From Candidatus Poseidoniaceae archaeon (GTDB lineage: Archaea; Thermoplasmatota; Poseidoniia; Poseidoniales; Poseidoniaceae): 21,925 nucleotides of DNA. The stretch spans positions 1-21,925 of the forward strand of contig DUKK01000024.1 in NCBI GenBank assembly GCA_013329355.1, given 5' to 3'. A program made the translations under genes and the position numbers. This document shows positions 15,516-21,925 of this stretch, piece by piece. Every line of letters starts with the position of its first letter. Within the stretch, counting starts at the first letter, position 1. The notes under the pieces were generated by a model. It had not been told where the DNA came from and made no database searches. It saw only the letters and a list, made by a program, of their open reading frames with translations.

Positions 15516-15764
15516 ATGACCGAAGCAAAGGCGACAAACCTTGCTGGTCGTGAGGAAATAATAGGGAGAAATTACCCAGTAATTCTAGAACGCCTGTTAT
15601 TGTTGATTGTAATAATTGTCTTCATGCTTGGTTACAATGCGGTTGGTGATTGGTCCGGCGGAGGTTTTGTAGGCAAAGTTACTACATGGTGCATATTCCC
15701 GTGTTTACTGCTGTTTACTGCAGAAATGCTTGGTAGAATGATTCAGGCAATGAATCGAGACTAA
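15516..15764 (+). CDS. Small two-TM membrane protein
   Basis: An 82-residue protein from ATG 15516, with AGGTGG at 15506-15511 overlapping the stop of the coiled-coil gene. A TTG directly before the ATG is a less likely start. Hydrophobic segments lie at about 27-45 (LLLLIVIIVFMLGYNAV) and 56-74 (TWCIFPCLLLFTAEMLG), with short polar ends. I do not recognise the family. As the last gene of the Roadblock operon it could anchor that complex to the membrane, which is inference only. Its TAA stop (15762-15764) overlaps the TAG of the convergent gene in the string CTAA. Confidence 0.65.
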   Translation: MTEAKATNLAGREEIIGRNYPVILERLLLLIVIIVFMLGYNAVGDWSGGGFVGKVTTWCIFPCLLLFTAEMLGRMIQAMNRD

Positions 15765-16996
15765 ACTAGAAAGTCAACAAACTCTTTTTCATTACTAGAT
15801 TCATCTTGATTAACAGAGTTTCTAGTTCGCATGGAATAAGTGAATCCCCAAATTCTCTGCCATGGAATTAAGAATCTGAATAACGCCATAATCGATAGGA
15901 ACATTACAGCAGAAATTACCAGTCCGTAGGTCAGTGACAACTCTATTGACTCTGACACCTGACCGGCCCATTGACTTCCAGTTGTATCGCTGACTAAACT
16001 TAGCAGGACGCTGTGGAAACCTAACGCCACCATGGTGGCAATTCCGGTCAAGCCAAGGAAGCCAAATGTGTGAACTAGGTGAGTGTTTAGCATGTTGTCC
16101 ATTTGGGTAACATATTCTGGATCACGTTTACAGGATTCTGGCAGCCTGAAGGCGTATTCTAGGTACTTGATAACGCCGAATGCTGATTCTTGAAAAACTA
16201 GGATTAATACAGCAATGAGAATCAAGTCAAACTGTTCATTTGTTACTAAGTCAATGCCGAAAAGACCTATTGTAGGTTGAGAAATTTGCGACTCCAGTGT
16301 TGCTAAAGCACCACCATAGTCGCCTAATTGGGCTTTGATTAGTGGGAATGTGAGGATTGCGTGGATTCCTAAGAAAAGTAATGTAAAGCCAATCGCCCAA
16401 GCAATCGATCTTCTGGACAATCCCCAAATGCCGCGCGAACCCATAATTATCGGCAGAAGGTAAACAAACATAATCATCATTGACATGATCATCAACAACG
16501 GCCACTCAAGTGTTTGAAGCTCACTATCATCGGGTAACCTCAAATCAAAGGAGAACAACATACCAGTTAACCAGCCAAGCATCAATCTGCCGACAAGCAA
16601 GGTGATTAGACTAACAATGAATACTAATTTGATTCTCTGCTGTGTCTTGGGGGTTTGATAGGCAATAAGAGCCATAACTCCACCTACAACTAATCCGATT
16701 ACCAGCGGGACAAAGAACCGAGCTAAACCAGAGCGGCCTTCTCCAGTAAACCAGTCTCCTAGCGGTAAATCATCCCCAATCAATGATTCGATTGAAGCGA
16801 ATAGCATCGTATGGTCTATTGAGCCAACCACATAAGTTGAAACCACTTCTAGATACATACCAACCAATGCAGCAGTAGCGATTATTTGTAAGGTGATAAT
16901 TTGCCATTGGCGCCGGAGTGTTTTGAGATGCAGGGTTCGTGCACCTGCACTGCCCGTTATGGTTACATCACCCTGGACTTGCACATCCTCAGCCAA
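15761..16996 (-). CDS. Eight-TM membrane protein of unknown function in a DUF58 cluster
   Basis: A 411-residue protein whose family I do not recognise. Hydrophobic segments lie at about 34-57, 92-113, 122-145, 164-186, 197-218, 258-276, 311-335 and 355-380. A short soluble N-terminus comes first and a charged C-terminal tail (about 390-411) last. The start is a TTG at 16996, one base after the DUF58 stop. AGGGGGT at 17003-17009 sits six bases upstream and no in-frame ATG occurs before residue 47, so TTG is favoured. It is the last gene of the DUF4350-DUF58-8TM run and probably acts in the same membrane complex. Its stop overlaps that of the convergent small membrane protein. Confidence 0.75.
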   Translation of the reverse strand: MAEDVQVQGDVTITGSAGARTLHLKTLRRQWQIITLQIIATAALVGMYLEVVSTYVVGSIDHTMLFASIESLIGDDLPLGDWFTGEGRSGLARFFVPLVIGLVVGGVMALIAYQTPKTQQRIKLVFIVSLITLLVGRLMLGWLTGMLFSFDLRLPDDSELQTLEWPLLMIMSMMIMFVYLLPIIMGSRGIWGLSRRSIAWAIGFTLLFLGIHAILTFPLIKAQLGDYGGALATLESQISQPTIGLFGIDLVTNEQFDLILIAVLILVFQESAFGVIKYLEYAFRLPESCKRDPEYVTQMDNMLNTHLVHTFGFLGLTGIATMVALGFHSVLLSLVSDTTGSQWAGQVSESIELSLTYGLVISAVMFLSIMALFRFLIPWQRIWGFTYSMRTRNSVNQDESSNEKEFVDFLV

Positions 16997-16997
16997 T

Positions 16998-18251
16998 CTA
17001 ATACCCCCTAACCTGCATCAGCGCTTGTGATAAGTCCATATCCGGCATCCAATCAATGACTTGGGCACCCGAACCAACTAGTGTAGTTAGACGGTTTTGT
17101 CTTTCCAATTTCAGAACTTCATATGACATTCGTGGGATTCTGCTAACTAGTCTTTCAAAATCAATACTGGATGGTGATAGGACAGTAACCTCATGTCCTC
17201 GGCCTACAAGATCTCGCACCGCCGCAGGCACGGTACCATCGCCCTCACAGGATGAAATAATGAAAACTGGACTACCTCTGCTAAACCTGCCGCTAAGTGA
17301 ATTAGTAACGGCTTGCAAGGGCATCTCACCTTGCGCCGTCACTCCTGCAAGAGCGCTTAAGATCTTGAAATACTGTTTGTCGCCGGTATCAGGTGGTAAG
17401 TAGGATAACTTCTCCCCATAGATTCCCAAAGCTACGGAATCCCTTCGCTTGAGGAAGAATGCTGCCAAACTAGCTGCTGATACAGTACTCATTTCTAGTG
17501 GGTTTTTCAAGACCGTGCCAATCCGTGAAATATCTCTTGAATCGATTAGTAAATACAGGTCAGTAACAGCGTCACGACACTTTTCATTGACCATCAATTC
17601 ACCGGTTCTTGCATAGGCTTTCCAATTAATATTCTTAAATGGGTCTCCGGCGACATATTCTCTCAAGGAATAGAATTCTGAGCCTTGACCCGGAGTGCGC
17701 AACGTTGTTGCTCCAGTATACATTTTTGGCGTTCTTGACCGCAAAAATGCTTCTTCAACTTCTTTGATTTGCGGAAATATTACAATATCGCTATGATGGT
17801 CGACAAACATTTCCTCAACTCCTAAATTAAATGTGTTGCGTGAGCGGAGGGAGACTGGACCGATTGAATAGTGCCCTCTAAGGGGGCAGCGTAGCACATA
17901 GCGAATCCGAGCACTCTCACCCGGGCTAAGGTTGAGCCGCATTTGGTTCAGTCCGCTACGCAATTTCATTTCATGTGGAATATTATCGTAAACTTCTAGC
18001 AACTGCGTCTTTCGATTAGACCTATTGGTAATCAATAATTCAACATATAGGTCATCTCCTTTGTATAAATTATCTGCGGATAGTGTGCGTTGTACTTCGA
18101 CATCACCATGCCCAGAAATCCATGAATTTACGACAATGAAGGCAATTAGCGCTAACCCAAGTATCATCATTTGATTGTTGGCAATCATCATACCAATGAG
18201 AATCAACGCAATACCGCCGGTGAAGGTGAACGCAGCCTTTCTCGTCCACAT
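16998..18251 (-). CDS. DUF58 family protein (vWA-like), membrane-anchored
   Basis: A 417-residue protein. Two hydrophobic segments at about 8-44 are followed by a beta-rich domain (about 48-160). The DUF58 signature REYVAGDPFKNINWKAYAR is at about 197-215, and a von Willebrand A-like domain follows. DUF58 proteins usually sit beside a MoxR AAA+ ATPase and are thought to work with it in protein assembly or envelope processes. Here the vWA metal-site region reads LLIDSRDIS, which departs from the DxSxS MIDAS pattern, so metal binding is doubtful. GGTGA lies four bases before ATG 18251, and only four bases separate it from the upstream DUF4350-like gene. The eight-TM gene follows with one base between. 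Confidence 0.9.
   Translation of the reverse strand: MWTRKAAFTFTGGIALILIGMMIANNQMMILGLALIAFIVVNSWISGHGDVEVQRTLSADNLYKGDDLYVELLITNRSNRKTQLLEVYDNIPHEMKLRSGLNQMRLNLSPGESARIRYVLRCPLRGHYSIGPVSLRSRNTFNLGVEEMFVDHHSDIVIFPQIKEVEEAFLRSRTPKMYTGATTLRTPGQGSEFYSLREYVAGDPFKNINWKAYARTGELMVNEKCRDAVTDLYLLIDSRDISRIGTVLKNPLEMSTVSAASLAAFFLKRRDSVALGIYGEKLSYLPPDTGDKQYFKILSALAGVTAQGEMPLQAVTNSLSGRFSRGSPVFIISSCEGDGTVPAAVRDLVGRGHEVTVLSPSSIDFERLVSRIPRMSYEVLKLERQNRLTTLVGSGAQVIDWMPDMDLSQALMQVRGY
17003..17009 (-). promoter_or_regulatory. Shine-Dalgarno that supports a TTG start for the eight-TM protein
   Basis: AGGGGGT on the - strand lies inside the end of the DUF58 gene, six bases before the TTG at 16996. Without it the next ATG would remove the first membrane segment. 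Confidence 0.55.
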
Positions 18252-18255
18252 AATT

Positions 18256-19866
18256 TCACCGCCTACCCCATGCTTTTACTCGTTTGACAATTGATACAGT
18301 CTGCTCAAGTGAATATTTACTAGGCTCGATGGCAAATTTAGCTAGGGTTGGATCGTTAATTAGTGCGACCAACTCACGGGCAGACATTGCGTGAAATTCC
18401 TCCCGGGTCAAACCGTTTTGATTGCGCACTTTTGATAAGAACACCTGGCGTATTTTTTCAATTTTGGAGTAATATGGATAACGGTTAGCATCACCAAACC
18501 CATAATAGATAATTGAAAATACGTGACGCCAGTTATCTGGGTCTTTCTTTCTTATCAAAACCGCTTCAAACGAGATAAATAAAATCAGGAACAGCACCAG
18601 CATTGCTAACCCCTCGCCAGTAAAGTAGACCAGTAAAAAGTAAATGGTATTATATGAATCGGCTAGAACAGCATTTTGTGGATGTCTTGATTCGTCAAAT
18701 ATTACCATGGCATTTTCAGCTGGTTCAAGCCCATCGTCTTCGAGACTAGTCAACATTGCTTCTGCGATAATATCGAGAGCCCACTTTCGGTTATCATTTG
18801 CTGGAATCTCAGTATCAGTCGGGCCATATTTACCCTCGCTAAAGCCTGAGTAATCGTATATGGCGTTGATTAATGGTGAACCATCGGCGACAAAGAATAC
18901 TCTTCCGCCATCATCCGGGTTACAGGTTGATTTAGCACATGCCTCAACGCTTAGGTTAAACTTCCCATACAAATCAGGGGTCTCTTCGTTTTGTTCACTA
19001 CTAACCCATATTTCGCCATCGCCATTGACGTCAACGCTTGCTTCGTTACTGGTTACCGCCCTGATGGCTAGCTCTGGCAGCGGATTTTTGTTGTTAGGAA
19101 TCAACTCAAGCGCTGTAATGTTGTTGAGTAGGACACGATATGTTCCATTGTATGATATGACTCCATCCTGCCAGTGATGACCACACACACCAGCCTCTTC
19201 TTCGGTCATTGCTTGACCATCCACTATTGCACACGGATGCGCACTCAAGGCAGAAGATGTATCAGCCCATCGCTCATGTGTTGAGAGGGTTTCGACATCA
19301 ATTTGGCTGCCGTTCATGCTGCACGGTGTTTCCTGCACACACATCCAAATGTAGTTGAAATTCAGGTCTGTTGCATAGGTGGTATCAAACAACTGATAGC
19401 CGCTATATCTAACGCCAAACGCCTCGGCTATGGTTCCAGCAAAACCATAATCTTCCAAAATAACCGCAGTGCCTCCGTTATCGACAAATTCGACTATTGC
19501 ATTTACCTCTGATGGTGAATAACCATCCTCTGAAGCAATAGTAATGAAACCGTCCTCATCAAATTGTGGTAAAGAAAGGGTGTCTCTTTCAACTCCTGCA
19601 ACGATATATGTGGTGTTTCGGGGATCTTCAATATCTGACAGTAACAATGGGCTACTAACAAGTGATCTGGTTTCTATTCCCATGTCTTTGATGTCCTGTC
19701 GAAACGCTGACATATCATTCCAATCATCATCATAAGCAGATAATTGGTTTGTGTTTGACAAATTGACGAAATTACTCAGTATCATGATTAATAGCACAAA
19801 CATTACTGACCAGAAAGCGGCTTGTAGGCCGATTCTCCGGTAATTAATCGCCCGCCATTCAACCAT
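18256..19866 (-). CDS. DUF4350-type membrane protein with a large extracytoplasmic domain
   Basis: 536 residues from ATG 19866 (a GTG two codons earlier is possible). The N-terminal membrane segment is at about 12-32. The domain that follows has the DUF4350 pattern: LSAYDDDWNDMSAFRQDI, then IVEFVDNGGTAVILEDYG, and late in the domain FFVADGSPLINAIYD and DESRHPQ. A second membrane segment lies at about 413-436 and a cytoplasmic tail of about 100 residues ends the protein. Three cysteine pairs (near 176/182, 212/228 and 310/315) suggest disulfides outside the cell. A D-x-N-x-D-G loop (VNGDGE) near 280 may bind calcium. DUF4350 proteins usually accompany MoxR and DUF58; DUF58 follows here after four bases. 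Confidence 0.78.
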   Translation of the reverse strand: MVEWRAINYRRIGLQAAFWSVMFVLLIMILSNFVNLSNTNQLSAYDDDWNDMSAFRQDIKDMGIETRSLVSSPLLLSDIEDPRNTTYIVAGVERDTLSLPQFDEDGFITIASEDGYSPSEVNAIVEFVDNGGTAVILEDYGFAGTIAEAFGVRYSGYQLFDTTYATDLNFNYIWMCVQETPCSMNGSQIDVETLSTHERWADTSSALSAHPCAIVDGQAMTEEEAGVCGHHWQDGVISYNGTYRVLLNNITALELIPNNKNPLPELAIRAVTSNEASVDVNGDGEIWVSSEQNEETPDLYGKFNLSVEACAKSTCNPDDGGRVFFVADGSPLINAIYDYSGFSEGKYGPTDTEIPANDNRKWALDIIAEAMLTSLEDDGLEPAENAMVIFDESRHPQNAVLADSYNTIYFLLVYFTGEGLAMLVLFLILFISFEAVLIRKKDPDNWRHVFSIIYYGFGDANRYPYYSKIEKIRQVFLSKVRNQNGLTREEFHAMSARELVALINDPTLAKFAIEPSKYSLEQTVSIVKRVKAWGRR

Positions 19867-19960
19867 ATCCACACCAACTAGAGCGTAATTCCGACACTAG
19901 ACGCACGCGCTTTAGTTTAGAATGTTGTCTATAGTTGTAGATTAAATGCTCATTGAAAGA

Positions 19961-20200
19961 TTATTTTCGCAGATGTATTCGGTTTGCGATACGCGCAACA
20001 TCGTCAATTGGTATCATCATTCGACCATCGCGATAATCCCAAGGTAGTAAAGTAGGGTCTAAATTACCCTCAAGGATGACCACAATTTGAGTTACGGAAC
20101 CTGATAATTTATCGACAACTAGATCGCTTATTTCACCTAATTTTTCATTGTGTGAGTCGACAACGTCACGCCCCATGACTTCATTTGCAAAAACCGCCAT
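19961..20200 (-). CDS. PRC-barrel domain protein
   Basis: A small protein with the PRC-barrel fold, a strand-rich module that occurs alone in many archaea and binds partners in RNA-processing or membrane-linked complexes. From ATG 20200 it has 79 residues and starts MAVFANEVMGRDVVDS. It then has KLGEISDLVVDKLSGSVTQIV and ends DGRMMIPIDDVARIANRI, so the barrel is complete. The frame is also open to a GTG at 20263 (100 residues) overlapping the Cdc48 stop, but the extra residues lie outside the domain; I prefer 20200, which has AGAGG about ten bases upstream. It is transcribed after Cdc48 and may share its message. The role is unknown. Confidence 0.85.
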   Translation of the reverse strand: MAVFANEVMGRDVVDSHNEKLGEISDLVVDKLSGSVTQIVVILEGNLDPTLLPWDYRDGRMMIPIDDVARIANRIHLRK

Positions 20201-20259
20201 GATACCATGCCTCTTTGGTGTGATGATGTTGTTTCGGTCCTTGAATGCGTCGGTTAACA

Positions 20260-21925
20260 TCACATGGTTTCAATACCGTGACTGAAATCTTTGGTTCGCT
20301 TGATATTAGACATTCCAGATGTCAGTCTGGTTTCCATCTTTTGGTAATATTCTAGCATTTCTGGTGTGACTGTTGGTCTAACTCTGCCAATTGCTTCCTC
20401 GAAGTGACTCTTCGTTACCTTCTTTTTGTTTGCTCGCATGCATATAAGTGCGGCTTCCCGGCATACTGCTTCAATGTCGGCACCGGTAAAGCCATCCATC
20501 CCTTTCAATACATCTTTGATTGAGAAATTAGACAGCGGCATTCCTTTGCAGTGGATGTTAAAGATTGCTTCTCGAGCGCCAACATCCGGCGGTGGGACAT
20601 GTAATACTCGCTCGAATCTACCACTCCGCAACAACGCAGGGTCAATCATTTCAGGTCTGTTAGTTGCGGCAACAACAATCACACCGTCAATAGATTCAAC
20701 ACCATCCATGCTGGCTAATAGCTGATTAACGACACGATTGGATACGTCGCTGCCGTCGCCTGAACTTGATGAGCGCATGTTAGCGATTGATTCGAATTCA
20801 TCGAGGAATATTATCGATGGCGATGACTGCTTGGCTTTCTTGAAAATCTCACGCACCGCTCGCTCTGACTCTCCTACCCATTTTGAAATCATCTCTGGGC
20901 CTTTGATGCTAATGAAGTTCGCTTGTGCTTCATTTGCAATTGCTTTAGCTAACAGTGTTTTTCCAGTTCCCGGTGCTCCAAACATAACTATTCCTCTTGG
21001 GGGCTTGATACCGAAGTGTTCGAATAATTCAGGTTTGGTGAGAGGCCACTCCACTGATTCCTTGAGTCTTGATTTGACATCTTCTAGTCCACCGATTTCG
21101 TCCCAGGTTACTTCTGGAACTTCAACATATATCTCTCGGAGGGCTGAAGGTTCAATATCCTTAATTGCCTGGCGGAAATCTTCCATGCAGACTTCCATTT
21201 TCTCCAATACTTCTGGGGGTATAGTGTCCTCCTCTAGGTCAATTTCAGGAAGATATCTGCGCAATGCTTTCATTGCTGCTTCGCGAACGAGTGCCGCTAG
21301 GTCTGCACCAACAAATCCGTAGGTGTTATCCAGAATCCAAGTAATGTCGAAATCTTCTGACATCGGCATTTGTCTGGTGTGGACATCCATGATTTCGCTT
21401 CGACCGTCTCTGTCTGGCACACCAATCTCAATCTCACGGTCAAACCTACCCGGTCTTCTCAAGGCAGGGTCAAGAGCGTCTCGACGATTTGTCGCACCGA
21501 TGACAACTACATTATCACGTCCTTGCATTCCGTCCATCAGTGTAAGCATCTGCGCAACAACACGGCGTTCTACTTCTCCACTGACGTCTTCGCGCTTGGG
21601 GCAAATCGAATCAATCTCGTCAATGAAAACAATTGCAGGGGCATTGTCACTGGCATCATCGAATATTTCCCGTAGTTGTTTCTCAGATTCGCCGTAATAT
21701 TTGCTGATTATTTCTGGCCCGTTGATGCTTTTGAAATGCGCGTTGGTTTCCGTAGCAACAGCTTTGGCAATCATGGTTTTCCCGGTTCCGGGTGGTCCGT
21801 GAAGTAAGACTCCTTTGGGCGGGTCTATCCCAAGCCTGCGGAACAGTTCGGGATGTTTGAGCGGTAGTTCTATCATTTCTCGGACCTTTTGTAGCTGCTG
21901 ACCGATACCGCCCACGTCTTCGTAG
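20260..21925 (-). CDS. Cdc48/VCP-type AAA+ ATPase (5' end missing)
   Basis: Hexameric unfoldase that pulls apart ubiquitin-like-tagged or complexed proteins. The frame is open to the right edge (the first readable residues are YEDVGGIG), so the N-domain and gene start are missing; about 554 residues are visible. Numbered from the Val of DVGG, D1 has Walker A GPPGTGKT at 40-47, Walker B FIDEID at about 97-102 and the arginine fingers of RRPGRFDRE near 153-161. D2 has GAPGTGKT at 313-320, Walker B FLDEFES at about 370-376 and RSGRFER near 428. Both ATPase sites look active. The protein ends SHGIETM, without the hydrophobic-Tyr-X tail that some archaeal Cdc48 and PAN proteins use to dock on the 20S proteasome. 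The PRC-barrel gene follows. Confidence 0.95.
   Translation of the reverse strand, partial: YEDVGGIGQQLQKVREMIELPLKHPELFRRLGIDPPKGVLLHGPPGTGKTMIAKAVATETNAHFKSINGPEIISKYYGESEKQLREIFDDASDNAPAIVFIDEIDSICPKREDVSGEVERRVVAQMLTLMDGMQGRDNVVVIGATNRRDALDPALRRPGRFDREIEIGVPDRDGRSEIMDVHTRQMPMSEDFDITWILDNTYGFVGADLAALVREAAMKALRRYLPEIDLEEDTIPPEVLEKMEVCMEDFRQAIKDIEPSALREIYVEVPEVTWDEIGGLEDVKSRLKESVEWPLTKPELFEHFGIKPPRGIVMFGAPGTGKTLLAKAIANEAQANFISIKGPEMISKWVGESERAVREIFKKAKQSSPSIIFLDEFESIANMRSSSSGDGSDVSNRVVNQLLASMDGVESIDGVIVVAATNRPEMIDPALLRSGRFERVLHVPPPDVGAREAIFNIHCKGMPLSNFSIKDVLKGMDGFTGADIEAVCREAALICMRANKKKVTKSHFEEAIGRVRPTVTPEMLEYYQKMETRLTSGMSNIKRTKDFSHGIETM

Noticed and set aside
20426..21697. Several + strand frames of 100-194 residues
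   Set aside because: All are antisense to Cdc48, whose - strand frame is unambiguous.

Overview
The window looks archaeal, most likely from a marine Thermoplasmatota (Poseidoniia, Marine Group II or III type). The evidence is a tandem-AAA Cdc48 ATPase, an aspartate carbamoyltransferase with a zinc-binding PyrI subunit, a TtuA/Ncs6-type tRNA thiolase, a PRC-barrel protein, Roadblock/LC7 proteins, and compact packing with ATGA couplings and overlapping convergent stops. The lineage is inferred from gene content only. No rRNA, tRNA, CRISPR array or insertion sequence was seen.

Left part (1-2997, + strand): an acyl-CoA carboxylase operon that fits leucine breakdown. It holds the last 39 codons of the carboxyltransferase (MCC beta), a LiuC-like methylglutaconyl-CoA hydratase, a biotin carboxylase, and a separate biotin carrier protein coupled by an ATGA overlap. 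Together the last two look like one MCC alpha polypeptide cut in two. A convergent gene (2994-4754, - strand) encodes six membrane segments followed by a long helical region with six degenerate repeats about 63 residues apart. Divergent from it is pyrB-pyrI, the committed step of pyrimidine synthesis.

Middle part (6397-11705): an AI-2E family membrane protein, then a 10-TM ArsP_2-like putative metal exporter. Its second motif repeat is broken by a clear frameshift near 8576-8580; the missing 42 codons are intact in another frame. Next come an unrecognised 197-residue protein, 450 bases without a gene, a divergent pair of NTF2-fold proteins, and a TtuA/Ncs6-type tRNA-thiolating enzyme on the - strand.

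Right part (12018-21925): a Roadblock/LC7 protein, a 1047-residue protein with its own Roadblock-like domain, a PATAN-like domain and a long coiled coil, and a small two-TM protein form a + strand operon. Facing it on the - strand are a DUF4350-type membrane protein, a DUF58 protein and an eight-TM protein, tightly packed but without the usual MoxR ATPase beside them. Upstream of these are a PRC-barrel protein and Cdc48, whose N-terminal part lies beyond the right edge.

The best candidates for something undescribed are the Roadblock/coiled-coil operon, the repeat-bearing membrane protein, and the MoxR-less DUF4350-DUF58-8TM cluster. The exporter frameshift and the carboxylase split are the clearest anomalies in the sequence itself.
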